Shown: positions 10,352 to 18,725 of the stretch, piece by piece
Layout: the number at the start of each line of letters is the position of its first letter
Position numbering within the stretch: position 1 is the first letter of the stretch
Assembly: GCA_037045265.1 (NCBI GenBank)
Contig: JBAOHV010000026.1
Coordinates: forward strand, 1 to 64,000
Reading direction: 5' to 3'
From: JBAOHV01 sp037045265
GTDB lineage: Bacteria > Actinomycetota > Acidimicrobiia > Acidimicrobiales > Microtrichaceae
DNA: 64,000 nucleotides
Program-made: the position numbers and the translations under genes
Notes under the pieces: model-generated
Told to the model about the DNA's origin: nothing
The model's input: the letters and a program-made list of their open reading frames with translations, nothing else
The model's database searches: none

Positions 10352-11098
10352 ATGAGCGAGATCATGGAGGGCGCCGAGCCCATGTCGGTCGACGGCGGGC
10401 CGGTGGGCGTCCTGGTCCTGCACGGCTTCACCGGCAACCCGCAGTCGGTGCGGCCCCTGGCCGACGCGGTGGCGGCGGCCGGGCACGGTGTCGAGATGCC
10501 GCTGCTGTCGGGCCACGGCACCGTCGTGGAGGACATGCTCGACACGAACTGGACCGACTGGTCCACGGACGCCGAGGCCGCCTACCAGCGTCTCGCCGCC
10601 CGAAGCCGCCACGTCGTCGTCGCCGGCCTGTCCATGGGTGGGTCGCTCACCTGCTGGTTGGCGACGCGCCACCCGGAGATCGCCGGCATCGTCTGCGTGA
10701 ACCCGGCCACCCAGGCCGCACCCGAGGTCCGCGGCTTCATCGAGACCCTGGTCGCCGACGGCGCGGAGGTCATGGACGGACTGGGATCGGACGTGGCCGA
10801 TCCGTCGTCACCCGAGTCGGCCTACCCGCAGACGCCGCTGCGCCCGCTGCTGTCGTTGTTCGAGGCCGCCAACGAGATCCAGCCCGACCTGGCGCGGATC
10901 ACCTGCCCGCTGCTGTTGTTCACCAGCCCCGAGGACCACGTCGTGCCGCCGGGTGACTCCGACTTCCTGGCCGAGCAGGTCTCGGGTCCGGTGGAGCGGG
11001 TCAGCTGCGACCGCAGCTACCACGTGGCGACACTCGACTTCGATCGGGACATGATCATCGAGAAGTCGCTCGAGTTCATCGCCAAGGTGACGGTCTGA
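10352..11098 (+). CDS. Alpha/beta-hydrolase, carboxylesterase/monoacylglycerol-lipase type
   Basis: 248 residues. The fold is shown by VLVLHGFTGNPQS (oxyanion loop HGFTG), the nucleophile elbow GLSMGG, the acid in FTSPEDHVVPP and the catalytic His in RSYHVATLD, which is the Est30/YvaK pattern of small thermostable carboxylesterases and monoglyceride lipases. The expected product is free fatty acid from short or medium glycerides or esters. It is divergent from the SCP2 lipid-carrier gene across 141 nt that contain TACCGT at 10299 and a CAGGAG ribosome site, so a link to lipid turnover is plausible but inferred. Confidence 0.82.
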   Translation: MSEIMEGAEPMSVDGGPVGVLVLHGFTGNPQSVRPLADAVAAAGHGVEMPLLSGHGTVVEDMLDTNWTDWSTDAEAAYQRLAARSRHVVVAGLSMGGSLTCWLATRHPEIAGIVCVNPATQAAPEVRGFIETLVADGAEVMDGLGSDVADPSSPESAYPQTPLRPLLSLFEAANEIQPDLARITCPLLLFTSPEDHVVPPGDSDFLAEQVSGPVERVSCDRSYHVATLDFDRDMIIEKSLEFIAKVTV

Positions 11099-11103
11099 CG
11101 CGC

Positions 11104-11133
11104 GAGGACCCGGGGCCGTGGCCCCGGGTCCTC
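11104..11133. terminator. Strong hairpin between convergent genes
   Basis: Fourteen perfectly paired bases (GAGGACCCGGGGCC and its complement) enclose a 2-4 nt loop directly after the hydrolase stop. There is no T-run. It can serve transcripts from both sides, the hydrolase on + and the LAFTG protein on -. Confidence 0.7.
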
Positions 11134-11164
11134 GTCAGACGTTCAGTTGTCGATCGTCGGTCGC

Positions 11165-11461
11165 TCAGGCGGCGACGGTGCGACGGCGGGCGATGGTGAT
11201 CGCAGCGCCAGCGGCGACGGCGACGCCACCGATGGCGGCCAGACCGGCGGCATCGCCACCGGTGAAGGCCAGCGAGGACTCGACCGAGGCGTTCGACACC
11301 GACTTCGACGCGGTGTTGCTCAGCACCTCGGGCTTCACGACGCTGGAGGGGCTGACGTACGGGTCGTTGCTCTGTGCACCGGCGACGCCGGCGCCGGCGA
11401 CCGTGCCGACACCGACCAGTGCCACAGCGAGGGCGATTCGGGTGCGTGAGGTGATGCTCAT
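11165..11461 (-). CDS. Small secreted protein with LAFTG cell-wall sorting signal
   Basis: 98 residues. An N-terminal signal peptide (MSITSRTRIALAVALVGVGT, cut probably after GVAGAQS) leads to a short mature part of about 35 residues. The C-terminus then has the three parts of a sortase signal: LAFTGG, a hydrophobic helix (AAGLAAIGGVAVAAGAAITI) and the basic tail ARRRTVAA. LAxTG rather than LPxTG is the pattern known for class E sortases of high-GC actinobacteria, so it is predicted to be anchored to peptidoglycan. No sortase gene lies in the window. The start is ATG 11461, 7 nt after TACCTT. Function of the mature part is unknown. Confidence 0.75.
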   Translation of the reverse strand: MSITSRTRIALAVALVGVGTVAGAGVAGAQSNDPYVSPSSVVKPEVLSNTASKSVSNASVESSLAFTGGDAAGLAAIGGVAVAAGAAITIARRRTVAA

Positions 11462-11468
11462 GAGATGG

Positions 11469-11474
11469 AAGGTA
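11469..11474 (-). promoter_or_regulatory. -10 element TACCTT of the LAFTG protein (leaderless)
   Basis: Read on the minus strand, it sits 7 nt before ATG 11461. The 50 bases upstream are unusually AT-rich for this window. Confidence 0.5.
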
Positions 11475-11516
11475 CCACGCTCGAAACCCCTTTGAATAGG
11501 CGGAATCACCCAGTTG

Positions 11517-13301
11517 TCATTCGAGTGGGTCGAGCGCCACGGTGCGTGGTCGGCGCTCGGTCCAGCTCAGGTCCCCGGCGGTCCATCTGGTGGCCGGGAC
11601 ACGCCCTCCCGAGGTCACCTGGACGGCGTCGACGTCCTGGGGCAGATCGAACGAGATGCTCACCTGGCGTTGCTCGCCCCGCGGGACCGCGACGTTGGCG
11701 CCGATGACCCGGGTCGGACCGTCCTGGCCGACCACGGCGAAGCCGTCCGCCGAGGTGGCGGGCTCGGTCGCCGTGCCGGGCACCGACAGGCTCAGGATGC
11801 CGATGTACTCACCGGCGACCGCGTCGATGCCCGCGTAGGGGCCCTCGACGTAGCGGGGGAGCCCGGCGGGGGCGGTGTTGTCCAGGTCGACGGTCACCGT
11901 GACGCGTCGGTGGTCACCTTCGTCGGAGGACGTGAGGGTGGCCCGGAGCTGCATGTAGGGGTCGAGCTTGGTGCCGCCACGGTTGATCAGGGACACCATG
12001 AGGGCGTCAGGGGGCAGGACGCCGGACACGCCCAGCTCCTCCCACGCGGCCTGCTGCGCCGGGTCGCTGGACCACAACATGAGGTGGCGCTCGGCGCCGC
12101 TGCGGTCGATGAGGCCGACGAGGTCCGCGGCCGGGATGGGCCGCTGGTTGAAGGCGTCGAACACCGACGACGCCACCTGCCCGAGCTGGTCGCGTCGCTC
12201 GACCCGTCGGTCGAAGTCCTCGTACTGCTTGCGCAGGAGCTGCTTGCGGACGTTGTCGGCATCGAAGGTCGTCACGCCGTCGTCGGTGGGGACCTCGACG
12301 GGCCCGGTCAGCTCGAGCAGGCGCTGGAGGGCGACGACGTCGATGGCCATGACGCCGTCGACCGCGCCCCGTCCCGACGCGGCCCACATGTCGGCGGCCA
12401 TGCGGGCGGACTCGTCGAAGCGGGGCGACAGGTTCAGGTTGCGCCACTCCTGGTTCGGCACCAGCGCGCCCCACCGTGCCGCCATGTCGGGGTCGAGCTC
12501 CGAGCCCGGCTCGGCCAGGAACAGGTCCTGGGCGGGCACGAACGACGAGAGCTGGAACGCGCCGTCGACGATGGCCACCGTGCCGACCTGCAGGAACATG
12601 CCCGACCCCGATCGCATCTCGGCGTTGTTGGACGCCAGCACGAGGTACGTCGAGGGCCCCTCGAGCAGGTCGCCGACGCCCTCGAGGCTGAGGCTGGCCG
12701 ACTCGACGGTGGTCCGGGTCTGGGTGAGCTGGTCCACGAAGCGCTCGCGGGCGTCGCGGACCGGCCCGATCAGGGCGGTGTCGCTGCCGAGGTCGGGGTC
12801 GGCGATGTCGGCGGAGAGCTCGTCGAGCACCACCTGGCTGGCACGCACCGCGGCGAGGCGGTCCGCCGGGGTCCCCGCGGGTTCGCCTGCGATCTCCTGG
12901 AGCTGGTCGATCGCGGCCGAGGTGTCGCTGCCGACCTGCACCGCGCTGTCGAGCAGGGTGGTGGCGGTGCGCAGCTGGCGACCGAGCACCGGAAGGACCT
13001 TGACCGGCGCGAGGACCGGGCTCTCCGCGGTGGCGAGCGCGGCATCGAAGTCCTCCACGCCGGCGTCGAGCTCGTCGCCCGCGTCGACCACGCGGTCGTC
13101 GTCGTCGCCGCCGATGGACCCGACGAGCGACATGAGGTCCTTGGTGCCACCTCGGGCCTTCTCCACGTGGGCGACGCCGTTGGCGACGTCGGCGGCCATC
13201 GACGAGACCTGCACCGCGACGGCGACGAGCCAGACGACCACGACGAGGGCGATCGCTCCCAGGATCAGCGGCAGGCGGGATCGACGACGGTCCTCGGGCA
13301 C
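11517..13301 (-). CDS. DUF4012 domain protein, membrane-anchored
   Basis: 594 residues. After a basic N-terminus (PEDRRRSRLP) comes one membrane helix (LILGAIALVVVVWLVAVAVQ). A long outside part follows, with a helical region, then the DUF4012 core recognised by YLVLASNNAEMRSGSGMFLQ, the family's stretch with the N-x-A-E-x-R motif. The C-terminal third is rich in beta strands (VTVTVDLDNTAPAGLPRY). DUF4012 proteins are common in actinobacteria, often near surface-polysaccharide genes; no biochemical role is established. GTG 13301 is chosen because TATCGT lies 6 nt upstream; the open frame continues far upstream as an antisense artefact of gatC and gatA. Confidence 0.8.
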   Translation of the reverse strand: MPEDRRRSRLPLILGAIALVVVVWLVAVAVQVSSMAADVANGVAHVEKARGGTKDLMSLVGSIGGDDDDRVVDAGDELDAGVEDFDAALATAESPVLAPVKVLPVLGRQLRTATTLLDSAVQVGSDTSAAIDQLQEIAGEPAGTPADRLAAVRASQVVLDELSADIADPDLGSDTALIGPVRDARERFVDQLTQTRTTVESASLSLEGVGDLLEGPSTYLVLASNNAEMRSGSGMFLQVGTVAIVDGAFQLSSFVPAQDLFLAEPGSELDPDMAARWGALVPNQEWRNLNLSPRFDESARMAADMWAASGRGAVDGVMAIDVVALQRLLELTGPVEVPTDDGVTTFDADNVRKQLLRKQYEDFDRRVERRDQLGQVASSVFDAFNQRPIPAADLVGLIDRSGAERHLMLWSSDPAQQAAWEELGVSGVLPPDALMVSLINRGGTKLDPYMQLRATLTSSDEGDHRRVTVTVDLDNTAPAGLPRYVEGPYAGIDAVAGEYIGILSLSVPGTATEPATSADGFAVVGQDGPTRVIGANVAVPRGEQRQVSISFDLPQDVDAVQVTSGGRVPATRWTAGDLSWTERRPRTVALDPLE

Positions 13302-13307
13302 CCGGCC

Positions 13308-13313
13308 ACGATA
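13308..13313 (-). promoter_or_regulatory. -10 element TATCGT of the DUF4012 gene (leaderless)
   Basis: On the minus strand, 6 nt before GTG 13301. The divergent gatC gene has its own TAGGCT at 13344-13349, 10 nt before ATG 13360. Confidence 0.5.
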
Positions 13314-13359
13314 CCGACGTGCGGCCGCTTCCACGCCGCCCGGTAGGCTCGGCGCCGCC

Positions 13360-13662
13360 ATGACCGAACGCATCACCACCTCCGACGTGCAGAAGGTGGC
13401 CAAGCTGGCCCGACTGCGCCTCACCGACGACGAGCTGGAACGCTTCACCGGCCAGCTCGCCGCAGTGCTCGAGCACGCCGCCGACCTCGAGACGCTCGAC
13501 CTCGCGGGGGTCGAGCCGATGGCCCACCCGGTGCCGCTGACCAACGTCCTGCGGGCGGACGTGCCGGGGGTCCCGTTCGACCGCGACGAGGTCCTCGCCT
13601 CGGCGCCCGCGGCCGAGGACGGCCAGTTCCGCGTCCCGCCGGTGCTGGGGGAGGAGCCGTGA
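13360..13662 (+). CDS. gatC: Asp/Glu-tRNA(Asn/Gln) amidotransferase subunit C
   Basis: 100 residues, intact. GatC is the small chaperone-like subunit that wraps around GatA in the GatCAB complex. The family pattern is clear: VQKVAKLARLRLTDDELERF, then LAAVLEHAADLETLDLAGVEPMAHPVPLTNVLRAD near the middle and an acidic C-terminus ending VLGEEP. It opens a three-gene operon; its TGA overlaps the GTG of gatA as GTGA. The presence of GatCAB implies that this organism makes Gln-tRNA and/or Asn-tRNA by transamidation. Confidence 0.95.
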   Translation: MTERITTSDVQKVAKLARLRLTDDELERFTGQLAAVLEHAADLETLDLAGVEPMAHPVPLTNVLRADVPGVPFDRDEVLASAPAAEDGQFRVPPVLGEEP

Positions 13663-15086
13663 GCCATCCCTCCGCCCTGGCCCTGGCCGCTGCGGTCCGA
13701 TCGGGCGAGCGCAGCGCCACCGACGTGCTCGACGAGCACTACGCCCGCATCGCCGAGCGCGAACCCGAGATCCACGCCTTCAACGAGCTGACCGAGGACC
13801 ACGCCCGGGCCGCGGCGGCCGAGGTGGACCGCGTCGTGTCCGACGGCGGCGACCCCGGTCGCCTGGCCGGCGTGCCCGTGGCGATCAAGGACAACCTCTG
13901 CACCCGGGGCATCCCGACCACGTGCTCGTCGCGCATCCTCGAGGGGTGGCGTCCGCCCTACGACGCCACGGTCGTGACGCGCCTCGCCGCAGCCGGCGCC
14001 GTGATGGTCGGCAAGACCAACCTCGACGAGTTCGCCATGGGCTCCTCGACCGAGAACTCCGCGTTCGGCCCCACCCGCAACCCCCACGACCTCACACGGG
14101 TGCCCGGTGGATCCTCGGGCGGGTCGGCCGCGGCCGTCGCCGCCGGCTTCAGCCCGATCTCGTTGGGCTCCGACACGGGCGGCTCGATCCGCCAGCCCGC
14201 AGCGCTGTGCGGCGTGGTCGGCGTCAAGCCGACCTACGGCACGGTCAGTCGGCTCGGCCTGGTCGCCTTCGGCTCCTCCCTCGACCAGGTGGGTCCGTTC
14301 GCCTCGACGGTCGCGGACGCGGCGGCGGTGTGCGAGGTCATCGGCGGGCACGACCCGGGCGACTCGACCTCCATCCCCTCGCCGTTCCCCGAGGTCAGCT
14401 CCCACCTCGACGACGGCGTCGCCGGGCTGCGCATCGGGCTGGTCACCGAGATGATGGGCGAGGGCATCGCCCCCGACGTCGCCGCCCGGGTCCGGGCGGC
14501 GGTCGACGCGCTGACGGCCGCCGGCGCCGTGGTCGAGGAGGTGTCCGTCCCGGCGGTGACGTTCGGGCTGTCGGCCTACTACCTGGTCGCCCCGGCCGAG
14601 GCCTCGTCGAACCTGTCCCGCTACGACGGCGTGCGCTACGGCCTGCGGGTCGACGCGCCGACCACCGGCGAGATGATGGAGCTCACGCGCACCGCCGGCT
14701 TCGGTGACGAGGTCAAGCGCCGGATCATGCTGGGCACCTACGCCCTCTCGGCGGGCTACTACGACGCCTTCTACAACACGGCGCTGAAGGTGCGGACGCT
14801 GATCCGTGCCGACTTCGAGACCGCCTACGAGCGCTTCGACGCCCTGTTGTCGCCGACCTCGCCGACCACGGCGTTCGAGCTGGGCGCCAAGACCGAGGAT
14901 CCGATGGCGATGTACCTCAACGACGTGTGCACCATCGCGACGAACCTGGCGGGTCACCCCGCCATGTCGGTGCCCTACGGCGTCGGCGACGACGGCCTGC
15001 CGGTCGGTGTGCAGGTGCTCGCCCCCACGCTGGGCGAGGTCCCCATGTTCCGGGTGGCCGCAGCGCTCGAAGGGAGCCTGGCATGA
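13659..15086 (+). CDS. gatA: Asp/Glu-tRNA(Asn/Gln) amidotransferase subunit A
   Basis: 475 residues, intact. This is the amidase subunit that releases ammonia from glutamine. The Ser-cisSer-Lys triad is seen as Lys in VAIKDNLCT, the Ser in GSSGGSAAAVA and the catalytic Ser in SLGSDTGGSIRQPAA, the amidase signature. Ammonia passes through a tunnel to GatB. The start GTG (13659) overlaps the gatC stop and the TGA (15084-15086) overlaps the gatB ATG as ATGA, so the three subunits are translationally coupled, which suits a 1:1:1 complex. Confidence 0.96.
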   Translation: MSHPSALALAAAVRSGERSATDVLDEHYARIAEREPEIHAFNELTEDHARAAAAEVDRVVSDGGDPGRLAGVPVAIKDNLCTRGIPTTCSSRILEGWRPPYDATVVTRLAAAGAVMVGKTNLDEFAMGSSTENSAFGPTRNPHDLTRVPGGSSGGSAAAVAAGFSPISLGSDTGGSIRQPAALCGVVGVKPTYGTVSRLGLVAFGSSLDQVGPFASTVADAAAVCEVIGGHDPGDSTSIPSPFPEVSSHLDDGVAGLRIGLVTEMMGEGIAPDVAARVRAAVDALTAAGAVVEEVSVPAVTFGLSAYYLVAPAEASSNLSRYDGVRYGLRVDAPTTGEMMELTRTAGFGDEVKRRIMLGTYALSAGYYDAFYNTALKVRTLIRADFETAYERFDALLSPTSPTTAFELGAKTEDPMAMYLNDVCTIATNLAGHPAMSVPYGVGDDGLPVGVQVLAPTLGEVPMFRVAAALEGSLA

Positions 15087-16507
15087 GCACCGTCGACCTC
15101 GACCGCTGGGAGATCGTGATCGGTCTCGAGGTCCACACCGAGCTGTCGACGCGGACGAAGCTCTTCTCGTCCGCCACGAACGAGTTCGGCGGGGACACCA
15201 ACACCCACATCGACGCACTCACGCTCGGGCTGCCGGGGTCGCTGCCCGTGCTCAACGAGCAAGCGGTCGAGCTGGCCATCCGCGTCGGCCTGGCCCTGAA
15301 CTGCACGGTGCAGCGATCGGTCTTCGCCCGCAAGAACTACTTCTATCCGGACCAGCCGAAGAACTACCAGATCTCCCAGTTCGACCTGCCGATCAACGGC
15401 GAGGGATGGCTGGAGCTGCCCGACGGCAGCATCGCGGGCATCGAGCGTGCGCACCTCGAGGAGGACACCGGCAAGTCCACCCACATCGGGGGCGGCGGCC
15501 GCATCCACGACGCCGAGCACTCCCTGGTCGACTACAACCGGGCGGGCGTCCCGCTGCTCGAGATCGTCGGCAAGCCCGACCTGCGCAGCGCCGAGCAGGC
15601 GCGCGCGTACGTCTCGGAGCTCCGTTCGATCCTGGTCGCGGTCGGTGCCTCCGACGGCAAGATGGAGGAGGGGTCCCTCCGCGTCGACTGCAACGTGTCG
15701 GTGCGTGAGCGCGGCAGCGACGTGCTGGGCACGCGTTGTGAGATCAAGAACATCAACTCGCTGCGCAGCCTCGGCCGGGCGATCGAGTACGAGGCAGCTC
15801 GCCACGTGGACCTGATCACCTCGGGTGAGCGGATCGAGCAGCAGACGCGCCACTGGAACGAGGACGAGGGACGCACCCACAAGCTGCGCTCCAAGGAGGG
15901 CTCGGACGACTACCGGTACTTCCCCGACCCGGACCTGGTCGTGCTGGACCCCGGCCCGGAGTGGATCGAGCGTGTGCGCGGCGAGCTGCCGATGCTGCCC
16001 GCTGCCCGGCGCCACCGGCTCGCCGAGCGCTCCGGAGCGCCGCTGGAGCAGACCGCGCTGATCGTGGAGCGCGGGTTGGACGAGCTGTGCCTCGCGACGA
16101 TCGAGGCGGGCGCGGACCCCGTGCGCACGATCACCCACGCCGAGCACAACCTCTCCGACGAGCGTGCCCGCGCCCTGGACCCCGCGGCCTTCGCCAAGCT
16201 GGTCACGATGGAGGTCGACGGGCTGCTCAGCTCGACGCAGACCAAGACGGTGCTGGCCGATCTGGTCGCCTCGGGAGGTGACCCCGAGCAGATCGCCGCG
16301 TCGCACGGGTTCGAGGCGATGGACTCCTCCGAGCTCGACGGCCTCGTCGACGGGCTCATCGCCGCGCACCCGGCGGAGTGGCAGCGCTTCTGCGAGGGCG
16401 ACGGCAAGGTCACGGGCTTCTTCGTCGGTCAGGTGATGAAGGCGACCCAGGGCAAGGCCGACGGCAAGGTCGTCACCGCGCTGCTCAACTCGCGCAAGTC
16501 CTCCTAG
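15083..16507 (+). CDS. gatB: Asp/Glu-tRNA(Asn/Gln) amidotransferase subunit B
   Basis: 474 residues, intact. GatB activates the carboxyl group of mischarged Glu-tRNA(Gln) or Asp-tRNA(Asn) and binds the tRNA. Key family stretches are EIVIGLEVHTEL near the start, FYPDQPKNYQISQFD, HLEEDTGKSTH with the metal-binding Glu residues, DYNRAGVPLLEIV and YRYFPDPDL. The C-terminal YqeY-like tail ends GQVMKATQGKADGKVVTALL. The TAG stop (16505-16507) is also the first three bases of the -10 hexamer of the next gene. Confidence 0.96.
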   Translation: MSTVDLDRWEIVIGLEVHTELSTRTKLFSSATNEFGGDTNTHIDALTLGLPGSLPVLNEQAVELAIRVGLALNCTVQRSVFARKNYFYPDQPKNYQISQFDLPINGEGWLELPDGSIAGIERAHLEEDTGKSTHIGGGGRIHDAEHSLVDYNRAGVPLLEIVGKPDLRSAEQARAYVSELRSILVAVGASDGKMEEGSLRVDCNVSVRERGSDVLGTRCEIKNINSLRSLGRAIEYEAARHVDLITSGERIEQQTRHWNEDEGRTHKLRSKEGSDDYRYFPDPDLVVLDPGPEWIERVRGELPMLPAARRHRLAERSGAPLEQTALIVERGLDELCLATIEAGADPVRTITHAEHNLSDERARALDPAAFAKLVTMEVDGLLSSTQTKTVLADLVASGGDPEQIAASHGFEAMDSSELDGLVDGLIAAHPAEWQRFCEGDGKVTGFFVGQVMKATQGKADGKVVTALLNSRKSS

Positions 16508-16510
16508 CCT
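16505..16510 (+). promoter_or_regulatory. -10 element TAGCCT overlapping the gatB stop codon
   Basis: It lies 7 nt before ATG 16518. The gatB stop codon supplies the TAG, so gene end and promoter are fused. Confidence 0.5.
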
Positions 16511-16517
16511 GATCCCC

Positions 16518-17141
16518 ATGGGACGGGCCGGACGCCGCAGGGTCATGGGACGTGGCGTCGTGGGACGCGTGGCGCGCCTCGCGGTCGCGGCGCTGCTCGT
16601 CGCATCGGCCTGCACCCTCGGCTGCTCCCGGGATGCCCCGACGACCGAGATGGCCGACGACCCTGGCCGACGTCACGGTGCCGGGCCCACGTCCTGACGG
16701 CACCGCCCGAGGACGATGCCACCGGCCTCAGCGCGAGCGGCAACGAGCTCATCGCCCAGCTGGAGTCCATCAGCGAGGCCACCGACCTGTGCAAGGTGCT
16801 GAGCGGCGAGGCGTTCTCGACGCTGCTGAGCGAGGAGTTCGACGTCGCCAGCCTGGTGACGAGCCCGTCGGGAGTGACCCAGCTCGTCACGCTGGTCGAC
16901 ACGACCTTCGCCCAGCTGGTGGTCATCGCGCCGCCTGCGGTGCGACCCGCGATGCAGACCGTCCAGGAGGTCTGGAACGCGTGTCGCCTCGCTCAACACC
17001 GGTGCCGCGGACGCGCAACGGCGCACCGCGGAGATCCTGGCCGAGCCGCAGGTGGTGGAGGCCAACAGGACCATCGTGACCTGGGCGGCGGTCAACTGCC
17101 CCGGTGCTGCAGCGACGCTCGGCGCCGGGGCCGCGGGCTAG
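16518..17141 (+). CDS. Lipoprotein of unknown function (two frameshifts)
   Basis: The N-terminus MGRAGRRRVMGRGVVGRVAR, a hydrophobic stretch (LAVAALLVASAC) and Cys residues in ASAC and TLGC form a lipoprotein signal. After a shift near 16670 the mature part reads LSASGNELIAQLESISEATD, with Cys in DLCKVLSG, a long helix and, after a second shift near 16990, IVTWAAVNCPGAAATLGAGAAG. The Cys pair in DLCKVL and AVNCPG may be bridged. It resembles the small helical lipoproteins of actinobacteria but I cannot name a family. The ATG follows TAGCCT by 7 nt. Confidence 0.55.
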
Positions 17142-17144
17142 CTT
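17139..17144 (+). promoter_or_regulatory. -10 element TAGCTT overlapping the lipoprotein stop codon
   Basis: It lies 7 nt before GTG 17152. As at gatB, the upstream TAG stop doubles as the start of the hexamer. Confidence 0.5.
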
Positions 17145-17151
17145 TCCGGCC

Positions 17152-18707
17152 GTGGCAACGATCTGGCATCTCATCGACGAGCGCGCGATCCGCGACGCCC
17201 GACCGCACCATGCTCATCGCCGAGGGCGACGGCAGCTCCGAGGATCCGAGGATCACCTACGGGGAGTTCCGCGACCGGGCGGAACGTGTCGCCGCCGGCC
17301 TGGCCGCCGCAGGTGTCGGCGCAGGGACCCGGGTGACGTGGCAGCTGCCGTCCCGGATCGACTCGGTCGTGGTCTCCGCCGCGCTGGCCCGCCTCGACGC
17401 GGTGCAGTGCCCGGTGCTGCACCTGTACCGGGAGAAGGAGCTGGGCTTCGTGATGCGCCACACCGGCGCGGAGCTCGTCATCGTCCCCGGCACGTGGAAG
17501 GGCTTCGACTTCGCGGCGATGGCGCAGGGCCTCGCCGCCCAGATGGACCCGTCGCCGACGGTGCTGAGCGTCGACGGGCTCGTCGAGGGCGATCCCTCGA
17601 CCCTGCCGCCCGCCCCCGACCACGCCGACGGCGACGAGCCGGTGCGGTGGATCTACTCGACCTCGGGGACCACGTCGGACCCCAAGGGCGTGCAGCACAC
17701 CGACGCCACCCTCATCGCCGGTGGTCGTGGCCTGGCCGACGCGCTGCAGATGACCGCCGACGACGTCGGCTCGATCGCGTTCCCGTACGCCCACATCGCC
17801 GGTCCCGACTACCTGGTGATGATGCTGGTCACCGGCATGTCCGCGGCGATCGTGGAGGCGTTCCTGCCCGCCGACGCCATCGCGTTCTACCGCCGCAACG
17901 GCGTGACGATGGCCGGCGGAGCGACGGCGTTCTACCAGATGTTCCTGGCCGCCCAGCGCGAGCAGCCGGGCGAGCCGATCATCCCGACGTTGCGGGCGTT
18001 GTCGGGCGGCGGTGCACCGCTGCCGCCGGAGCTGTTCCGTGAGGTCCGCGACGAGATGGGCATCGACATCTGCCACGGCTACGGCATGACCGAGATCCCG
18101 ATGATCACCCAGGGCTCGCCGACCGACTCCGAGGACCAGCTCGCCCACACCACCGGCCGGCCGGTCACGGGTGCGGTCGTCCGCATCGTCACCGAGGACG
18201 GCGCCGAGGCGCCCCCCGGCGTCGACGGAGAGGTGCGGGTGAAGGGCCCGATGGTGACCAAGGGCTACACGAACCCCGAGCTCACGGCGGAGGCCTTCGA
18301 CGACGAGGGCTGGTTCCGCACCGGCGACGTCGGCCATCTGCGTCCCGACGGCCACGTCGTGCTCACCGGCCGGCTGAAGGACATCATCATCCGCAAGGGG
18401 GAGAACATCTCCGCGAAGGAGATCGAGGACCTCCTCTACGCCCACCCCGGCGTCGGCGACGTGGCGGTGGTCGGCCTGCCCGACCGCGAGCGGGGCGAGC
18501 GGGTGTGCGCGGTCGTCGAGCGTCCGGCGGACGGCGAGGCGATCACCTTCGACGAGATGGTCGCCTACCTCGGGGACCAGGGGTCTGACCCGGTTCAAGA
18601 CCCCCGAGCAGCTCGAGGTCGTCGATGCCCTGCCGCGCAACGAGACGCTGCGCAAGGTGCTCAAGTACCAGCTCCGCGATCAATTCGCTGCCAAGCCCTG
18701 GCCCTGA
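17152..18707 (+). CDS. Acyl-CoA synthetase (AMP-forming), FadD-like (two frameshifts)
   Basis: An AMP-binding enzyme that activates a carboxylic acid to an acyl-adenylate and then the CoA thioester. The P-loop core IYSTSGTTSDPKGVQHT, the A5 motif HGYGMTEIPM, the A7 motif GWFRTGDVGHL and the A8 hinge GRLKDIIIRKGENISAKEIE are all present. One shift lies near 17200 and another near 18580; beyond it the tail reads LEVVDALPRNETLRKVLKYQL, with the catalytic A10 Lys in the position LRKVLK. The acid substrate cannot be deduced; cyclohexanecarboxylate-CoA ligase and fatty-acid ligases share this pattern. Confidence 0.85.
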
Positions 18708-18712
18708 GTCCG

Positions 18713-18718
18713 TAGCGT
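18713..18718 (+). promoter_or_regulatory. -10 element TAGCGT of the Eis-like gene
   Basis: It lies 7 nt before GTG 18726, which is directly followed by ATG 18729. The upstream GTG 18717 lies inside the hexamer and is less likely to be the start. Confidence 0.45.
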
Positions 18719-18725
18719 GGCGGCG

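Noticed and set aside
11517..15218. A 1233-codon open frame on the minus strand
   Set aside because: Only the part below 13301 is the DUF4012 gene; the rest is antisense to the intact gatC and gatA genes, caused by GC-rich codon bias.
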